Shown here in pieces: positions 59,621 through 64,000 of a stretch of DNA of 64,000 nucleotides (position 1 is the first letter of the stretch; each line of letters opens with the position of its first letter). Source of the stretch: an uncultured Lachnospiraceae bacterium. Its GTDB lineage: Bacteria; Bacillota; Clostridia; Lachnospirales; Lachnospiraceae. The notes below the pieces were generated by a model. It saw only the letters and a list, made by a program, of their open reading frames with translations, was not told the DNA's origin and made no database searches. Location of the stretch: the NCBI GenBank assembly GCA_910588865.1, contig CAJUSJ010000003.1, positions 1 through 64,000 on the forward strand, read 5' to 3'. Both the position numbers and the translations under genes were made by a program.

Positions 59621-59720
59621 TGTATACACGGGGCGGAGAGGAGTATGGCCGCTAAAGCGGCCCCGCCCCGGCACGGCGAGTAGGGGAAGTGCCTCCCCTA
59701 CTCTATTGGAGGGCTGTTTT
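59621..59720. repeat. GC-rich intergenic repeat, copy C
   Basis: The longest copy. The hairpin GGCCGCTAAAGCGGCC is at 59,647-59,662, and a second one is formed by GAGTAGGGGAAG and CTCCCCTACTC. It ends with TTGGAGGGCTGTTTT. It lies between the convergent aminopeptidase and prolyl-tRNA editing genes. Confidence 0.7.
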
Positions 59721-59744
59721 GGCGGAAAAAAGCTCAGGTTCTGG

Positions 59745-60305
59745 CTACAGGCGGACCAGTGTATAGGGATGCTCCACATGGGGAAGAAATTTTTCCAGGA
59801 TGTCCCTGGTTTGAATCTTTAGGCTTGATGTGTTGACACAGGGGTGGCAGCCGATGAATTCCCGGCCCTTTATGACATCCTCGTCTATGAGGAGCCTTAC
59901 CCGCCCCTGGGTGTCATTCATCAGTCCCAGGACGCTGAGAGAGCCCGGGGTAATATCCAGAAATTCTTCCATATATTGGGGCTCTCCAAAGGACAGGCGG
60001 GCGCTGCCGATCTGCCTGGACAGAAGAGCTGTCCGGAATTTCTTGTCCCCGGGCATCATGAGCAGGTAGAAGCTGGTCTTCTGGGCATTGCGGAGGAAAA
60101 GATTTTTGCAGATATCAATGCCCAGCAGCCTGTCCGCGCCATGACAGTCTTCTATGGTGAAGGCGGCGCTGTGGTCCAGGCGCTCATAAGGGATACAAAG
60201 CTGATCCAGAAGATCATAGGTCCGCAGCTCTTTTGGAAGCCGTCCCCGGGTATCCTGGGGGCGGCCGGAAAAAAGATGGTCTGTGGTGACGGAAATATTG
60301 TCCAT
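59745..60305 (-). CDS. prolyl-tRNA editing / YbaK-type deacylase (ProX-like)
   Basis: A 186-residue protein that probably hydrolyses mischarged Ala- or Cys-tRNA-Pro. The YbaK/ProX fold is seen in DLLDQLCIPYERLDHSAAFT, KNLFLRNAQKTSFYLLMMPG with its conserved Lys, and LGLMNDTQGRVRLLIDEDVI. ATG 60305 is preceded by CAAGGAGGAA; the frame to 60425 has no site. A free-standing editing factor would back up prolyl-tRNA synthetase. Confidence 0.87.
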   Translation of the reverse strand: MDNISVTTDHLFSGRPQDTRGRLPKELRTYDLLDQLCIPYERLDHSAAFTIEDCHGADRLLGIDICKNLFLRNAQKTSFYLLMMPGDKKFRTALLSRQIGSARLSFGEPQYMEEFLDITPGSLSVLGLMNDTQGRVRLLIDEDVIKGREFIGCHPCVNTSSLKIQTRDILEKFLPHVEHPYTLVRL

Positions 60306-60338
60306 AGGGGTTCCTCCTTGATGGATTAATCTATAAGT

Positions 60339-60366
60339 ATTATAGTGGAACAAGCTGAAAAAGCAA
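60339..60366 (-). promoter_or_regulatory. promoter of the prolyl-tRNA editing gene
   Basis: On the minus strand TTGCTT (60366-60361) and TATAAT (60344-60339) are 16 bp apart, 34 bp before the start. Confidence 0.6.
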
Positions 60367-60768
60367 CTGATTAATGTAGAAATACTGGACCGTAGGGCAC
60401 CTGTGAGATACTGTTTGCGTGTCAATATTATTAAGTTTAGCCTATGGCACTGAGAGCGCTAACACTCTAAAGATTATTGTAAGCTGGTTTGTAGATGGGA
60501 AACATCAAAGATTTGAGTGGGAATTCAGGATGAGTTCCAAAAAGAATAAAGAATTTCAAGAGCCTGATAAGAGATATTAAAACTTGGCGAAGAGGCGAAG
60601 CGTAAATGGACAGAGATGAACGGATCGAAGATCTGCGGACAACCCTTTTGTGGGAAACAGCGTAGAGAATGCTATTTTGCGAAAGGCGGGCGTGGAGAAC
60701 GGTGCCACCGCCGAACGCGCGGAGATCCAAGGCAGTGAGGGTTCGCGGTGGAAAGGAGATACAGGAAA
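60367..60768. other. intergenic region before rlmD, no clear gene
   Basis: About 400 bp. Several short frames exist but none has a ribosome site and recognisable sequence together. A 40-codon Cys-containing frame at about 60,618-60,740 (MNGSKICGQPFCGKQRREC) is of unclear value. The last part holds the GGAAAGGAG site of rlmD. I see no terminator or riboswitch fold that I could defend. Confidence 0.4.
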
Positions 60769-62112
60769 ATGGAATCAGCAGGAAAAAGAAACGGAAATAA
60801 AGACAGGCAAAAAACAGAGAAGGGAAATGATAAAAAGAGACTTACAAAAAACAGAGGATGGCAGGCGGAGGATGCCAGAAAAAAGCAGAACCCTGGAGTG
60901 AGAAAGAAGAGCGGAGAGGAAAAAAGGGGCCAGGCACCAGAGCCAGAAAGGCCGGAGGTCCAAAAGAGCCTGTGCCCTGTTTCCAAAAGGTGCGGTGGCT
61001 GCCAGCTCCTGGATATCCCCTATGAGCGTCAGCTCCAAAAGAAACAGAGGCAGGTGGAAGAACTGCTGAAGGGATTCTGTAAGGTCTATCCTATTCAAGG
61101 GATGGAAGAGCCTTTCCATTACCGCAACAAGGTTCACGGTGCCTTTGGATACCAGAAAGGGAAGGTGATCTCCGGCATTTATAAGGAAGGGAGTCACCAG
61201 CTTGTGGCTGTGGAACAGTGTATGCTGGAGGACAAAAAGGCGGACGAGATCATAGGGACTATCCGTGGGCTGCTTAAATCCTTTAAGATCAAGACCTACG
61301 ACGAGGACACGGGATATGGATTTCTGCGGCATGTGCTGGTAAAGAGAGGATTTGCCACAGGACAGATCATGGTGGTTCTGGTGACAACCTCCCCTGTATT
61401 TCCTTCTAAGAATCATTTTGTCAAGGCGCTTAGGGAGAAACACCCGGAGATCACTACCATTATCCAGAACCTTAATGACAGGCAGACCAGCATGGTGCTG
61501 GGGGATCGGGAAAATGTGCTGTACGGGAAGGGATATATTGAGGATGAACTGTGCGGCCGGGTTTTCCGGGTTTCCAGCCGGTCGTTTTACCAGGTGAACC
61601 CTGTGCAGACAGAGAAACTCTACACCAAGGCCATGGAACTGGCGGGACTGACCGGCAGGGAGACGGTGATCGACGCCTACTGCGGCATCGGAACCATAGG
61701 GATCATCGCCGCGGAAAAGGCGGGGAAGGTCATCGGGGTGGAGCTGAACCAGGACGCGGTCCGGGATGGGGTGGGAAACGCCAGAAGAAACCATATTGAC
61801 AATATCCAGTTTTACCATAATGACGCGAGCCGCTTCATGACCAGGATGGCCCGGAACGGGGAGGGGGCGGATGTGGTGTTTATGGATCCTCCCAGGGCTG
61901 GGAGCACGGAAGAATTTGTGGAGGCAGTGAAGGTTCTCAGGCCGAAACGGGTGGTGTATGTGTCTTGCAACCCAGAGACCATGGCCAGGGATCTGGGATT
62001 CTTTTCGAAAAAAGGGTATAAGGCAGCGGAGGCATGGCCCTTTGATATGTTTCCCCACACAGAAAATACAGAGGTGGTGTGTCTCTTGAAAAGGGCGGCC
62101 AGGAATGTTTAG
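60769..62112 (+). CDS. rlmD: 23S rRNA (uracil-C5)-methyltransferase RlmD/RumA family
   Basis: SAM-dependent RNA m5U methyltransferase of 447 residues. An unusual Lys/Arg/Glu-rich N-terminal tail of ~65 residues precedes the [4Fe-4S] binding region (CPVSKRCGGCQLLDIPYERQ with a later EQCMLE Cys). The SAM site has DAYCGIGTIGIIAAEKAGKV, the DPPRAG motif is present, and the catalytic Cys is in VYVSCNPETMARDL. ATG 60769 follows GGAAAGGAGA. In Clostridia the RlmD/RlmCD type cannot be told apart by sequence reading alone. Confidence 0.9.
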   Translation: MESAGKRNGNKDRQKTEKGNDKKRLTKNRGWQAEDARKKQNPGVRKKSGEEKRGQAPEPERPEVQKSLCPVSKRCGGCQLLDIPYERQLQKKQRQVEELLKGFCKVYPIQGMEEPFHYRNKVHGAFGYQKGKVISGIYKEGSHQLVAVEQCMLEDKKADEIIGTIRGLLKSFKIKTYDEDTGYGFLRHVLVKRGFATGQIMVVLVTTSPVFPSKNHFVKALREKHPEITTIIQNLNDRQTSMVLGDRENVLYGKGYIEDELCGRVFRVSSRSFYQVNPVQTEKLYTKAMELAGLTGRETVIDAYCGIGTIGIIAAEKAGKVIGVELNQDAVRDGVGNARRNHIDNIQFYHNDASRFMTRMARNGEGADVVFMDPPRAGSTEEFVEAVKVLRPKRVVYVSCNPETMARDLGFFSKKGYKAAEAWPFDMFPHTENTEVVCLLKRAARNV

Positions 62113-62319
62113 AATAAGCGGGAAAAGAGATGGGGACCGGAATCGCTGACCAGGCTGCTTTACAGGCATTTTGGACAGAAAGTGATCGTTCTGATCGATG
62201 AGTATGATGTGCCACTGGACAAAGCGCACCAGAGGGGCTATTATTCAGATATGGCGGAATTGATACGGAGCCTGTTAAGCAAGGTGACGCGGAGAATGTT
62301 GAAGCCCTGTTTAGAATGA
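62113..62319 (+). pseudogene. AAA-ATPase / DUF1703-type fragment
   Basis: A fragment with ESLTRLLYRHFGQKVIVLID, EYDVPLDKAHQRGYYSDMAE and LIRSLLSKV matches the Walker B region (VLIDEYDVPLDKA) of the AAA-ATPase-like proteins carrying a C-terminal PD-(D/E)XK domain. No start, no Walker A and no nuclease domain are present. It directly abuts the HsdR fragment. Confidence 0.7.
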
Positions 62320-62320
62320 A

Positions 62321-62602
62321 CAAGTTATCGAAGAATTGCTTAACCTTGCGAAGCAGATTCAGGCTGCCCGGAAAGAAGGCGAAAAGTTGGGACTGACAGC
62401 AGATGAACTGGCATTCTATGACCCGTTGACGAAGTCTCAGGCCATTAAGGATTTCTATGAAAATGAAGAACTAATTGCTATTACAAAGGAACTGGCGGAA
62501 GCCCTCCGCGATAATCGAACCATAGATTGGCAGAAAAGAGATTCAGCACGAGCGAAAATGTGTATGATGATCCGGAAACTTTTGAAAAAGAATGTCCGCT
62601 AA
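62321..62602 (+). pseudogene. type I restriction HsdR C-terminal fragment
   Basis: From VIEELLNLAKQIQAARKEGE through LTADELAFYDPLTKSQAIKD to DWQKRDSARAKMCMMIRKLL the sequence matches the helical C-terminus of HsdR. About 900 upstream residues and the last ~30 are missing. Together with the HsdS half at 35 kb it shows that a type I restriction system has been lost or split. Confidence 0.85.
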
Positions 62603-62722
62603 TGGTCGCGGAGGATTTTGTACCTTATGGAAAGACGTGATGATTTACCGCTTGCCAGTCCATAACTGCCATGGTAAAATGAGACTGAAAAGTCAGGAAC
62701 TTGTTTTGAAAGGAAGATGCGG

Positions 62723-63547
62723 ATGTTTATAGAACAGGTTGAAGAACAGCTGAGGAAGATGTCTGAGGCGGACAAGGACAGGTGGATCCTGGCCCAGGCA
62801 AAATTATTAGACGAGAGTGAACGCCAGGGGTTTCTTTTGGCTCTTTCCGGACAGAAGAAAATTACATACATGCCCGATGACAGCGAGATCCAGGCATTCC
62901 TTGAGAAAGTGGAGAAAGGTGAGATCTATGTGGAGTATGAGGCTCACTATTATGAATTTGACGATGACGGCAGGTTTATGGATGACTGGCTGTCATGGCA
63001 CAATGATCCCTGTGGGGCCATGGATTTTCTGGACAAGGTTTTCCGAGGCTGTCATGACCTGCTGCTCCTGAATGAATATAAGGCAGCGGCGGATATTTTA
63101 GACAAGGTATGCAGGATGCGGTTTCAGGTTGTGGAGTCTCCGGATTCAGACGACTTTGACAATGATTCCCCATTTACCATAGAGGACATGATCCAGGAGA
63201 ATATGCTTTCTGTCAACAGCAGCGATGTCGGGGAAGACTGGGTGACCGCGTTTGTCAGAAAGAAGGATCCGTGGGACAGCATGGAGCTGGCGGCTGCCAT
63301 GGCGGATATATTCCAGGAACCTGTGTGTAAATCCATCAACCCAAGCATGCTGGCAGGGGAGAAGCTTCCGGATCAGTTCTTTGTCCATATGAGAGATATT
63401 CTTGACCAGGAGATAAGGGAGGCGGAGAAGGCTGTGAAGGAGGGAGTTTCCGACGCTGGTTTTTCGTGCGGGGAAATGGTTCTTGAGAAAAAGATTGAGA
63501 GGCTGACACATCTGAAGTCAGATATTGAGTCCAAATGTCTGGGGTAA
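62723..63547 (+). CDS. acidic protein of unknown function
   Basis: A 274-residue soluble acidic protein that I do not recognise. The ATG at 62723 has GAAAGGAAG about nine bases upstream; ATG 62717 is too close to it. The sequence is helical (EQVEEQLRKMSEADKDRWIL), with an EYEAHYYEFDDDGRFMDDWL segment and tandem helical pieces resembling HEAT-like or TPR-like solenoids (LDKVFRGCHDLLLLNEYKAA). A C-terminal Lys/Glu coiled coil ends the protein. 36 bases before the LysR gene, same direction. Confidence 0.7.
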   Translation: MFIEQVEEQLRKMSEADKDRWILAQAKLLDESERQGFLLALSGQKKITYMPDDSEIQAFLEKVEKGEIYVEYEAHYYEFDDDGRFMDDWLSWHNDPCGAMDFLDKVFRGCHDLLLLNEYKAAADILDKVCRMRFQVVESPDSDDFDNDSPFTIEDMIQENMLSVNSSDVGEDWVTAFVRKKDPWDSMELAAAMADIFQEPVCKSINPSMLAGEKLPDQFFVHMRDILDQEIREAEKAVKEGVSDAGFSCGEMVLEKKIERLTHLKSDIESKCLG

Positions 63548-63583
63548 ATGTCTGAGGATTTTTGTTTGAAAAAGGAGCATCCC

Positions 63584-64000
63584 ATGGATCTCAAGAATCT
63601 TGAAACCTTCATACAGGTGGCGGAGCTTTCCAGCTTTACCAGGGCAGCACAGAAGTCCGGCTACTCTCAGTCCACAGTGTCTTTTCAGATACAGCAGCTG
63701 GAAAAGAGCCTGGGGATACAGCTTTTTGAGAGGATCAACCACACGGTGTCCCTGACCGGGAAAGGCCGGGAGGTGCTGGAGTATGCCCACAAGATCCGGA
63801 GGCTGACCCAGGAACTGGAGAGGCAGCTGAACAGAGAGCAGGCGGTCAGCGGCCATGTGCGAATGGCTATGGCGGATTCGCTGTGCGGATGGCTGTTAAA
63901 GGATGATTTCCAGGCATTCCGAAGTCGGTTTCCGGAAGTCACCTTAAAGATCATCTCCGCCAGCACGGAGGAGATGTTCCGCCTTCTAAATCAGAATGAG
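63584..64000 (+). CDS. LysR family transcriptional regulator (partial, runs off the window)
   Basis: The first 139 residues of a LysR regulator, cut by the window edge. The winged HTH is complete: MDLKNLETFIQVAELSSFTR, AAQKSGYSQSTVSFQIQQLE, FERINHTVSLTGKG. The beginning of the effector domain follows (SGHVRMAMADSLCGWLL). AAAAAGGAG precedes the ATG. Targets cannot be read from this window. Confidence 0.9.
   Translation, partial: MDLKNLETFIQVAELSSFTRAAQKSGYSQSTVSFQIQQLEKSLGIQLFERINHTVSLTGKGREVLEYAHKIRRLTQELERQLNREQAVSGHVRMAMADSLCGWLLKDDFQAFRSRFPEVTLKIISASTEEMFRLLNQNE

Noticed and set aside
60426..60768. Structured RNA or riboswitch upstream of rlmD
   Set aside because: No conserved core of a known riboswitch or small RNA could be recognised by eye.
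60775..62229. A 484-codon minus-strand open frame opposite rlmD
   Set aside because: The plus strand encodes an unmistakable methyltransferase with all motifs. The antisense frame has no recognisable sequence and is His/Leu/Pro-rich as expected of a shadow.

Overview
The window looks like a chromosome segment of a spore-forming anaerobic Clostridia, most probably Lachnospiraceae-like. This is inferred from the spore coat cotJ genes, strong AGGAGG ribosome sites with many TTG/GTG starts, a molybdenum hydroxylase operon and several gut-Clostridia families. No rRNA or species marker is present, so the genus is not claimed.

Positions 1 to about 25,970 are the right-hand part of a prophage with an HK97/lambda-type head and a P2/PBSX-type contractile tail. 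The order is early accessory genes (YopX, HNH-like, sigma-like regulator), terminase, gpW, portal, protease, capsid, decoration, head-tail connectors, sheath, tube, a tail chaperone with a probable -1 frameshift, tape measure, LysM-like protein, gpD, gpV, gpU, gp25, gpJ, gpI, collar and fibre proteins, holin, and a CHAP endolysin. A hicAB toxin-antitoxin pair sits backwards inside the lysis module. The phage integrase and left end lie outside the window.

The key observation is at the right prophage end. The minus-strand operon cotJA-cotJB-cotJC runs straight into the prophage: only the first ~31 codons of cotJC remain, cut inside the conserved QYGG stretch and followed by six foreign codons and a stop. 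The prophage is therefore inserted in a mother-cell spore coat gene, as in the skin (sigK) and SPbeta (spsM) elements that excise during sporulation. Beside cotJ lie a Rieske-type FAD oxidoreductase and a divergent, highly repetitive Cys/Gly/Asn-rich protein with a sigma-K-like promoter.

From 29 to 40 kb the chromosome mixes intact genes (gluconate 5-dehydrogenase-like SDR with tandem operators, AraC regulator, TPR protein) with heavy decay. Broken pieces include an HTH regulator, a HAD phosphatase, a PTS EIIA, a beta-galactosidase tail, an oligopeptide-binding lipoprotein fused in frame to half a type I restriction HsdS, a RhuM chimera, a toxin tail with SUKH-type immunity, and a lipoprotein split by an amber codon. 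A RelB/YafQ pair is intact.

From 40 to 48 kb a Crp/Fnr regulator with a Cys cluster faces a molybdenum hydroxylase operon (2Fe-2S, Mo and FAD subunits). A complete GltD-like flavoprotein is inserted inside its FAD subunit, followed by a decayed-looking shortened paralogue. From 48 to 55.3 kb is an accessory island: a 1186-residue protein with two TIR domains and a long TPR array, flanked by 179-bp direct repeats derived from an XRE regulator gene, then a DUF932 remnant, an Rpn nuclease gene and its deleted duplicate around a PIN toxin-antitoxin pair, and tRNA-Pro(GGG). From 55.5 to 64 kb is mostly housekeeping: HAD phosphatase, dihydrolipoyl dehydrogenase, Xaa-Pro aminopeptidase, prolyl-tRNA editing protein, RlmD methyltransferase, an AAA-ATPase and HsdR remnant, an unknown protein and a truncated LysR gene at the right edge.
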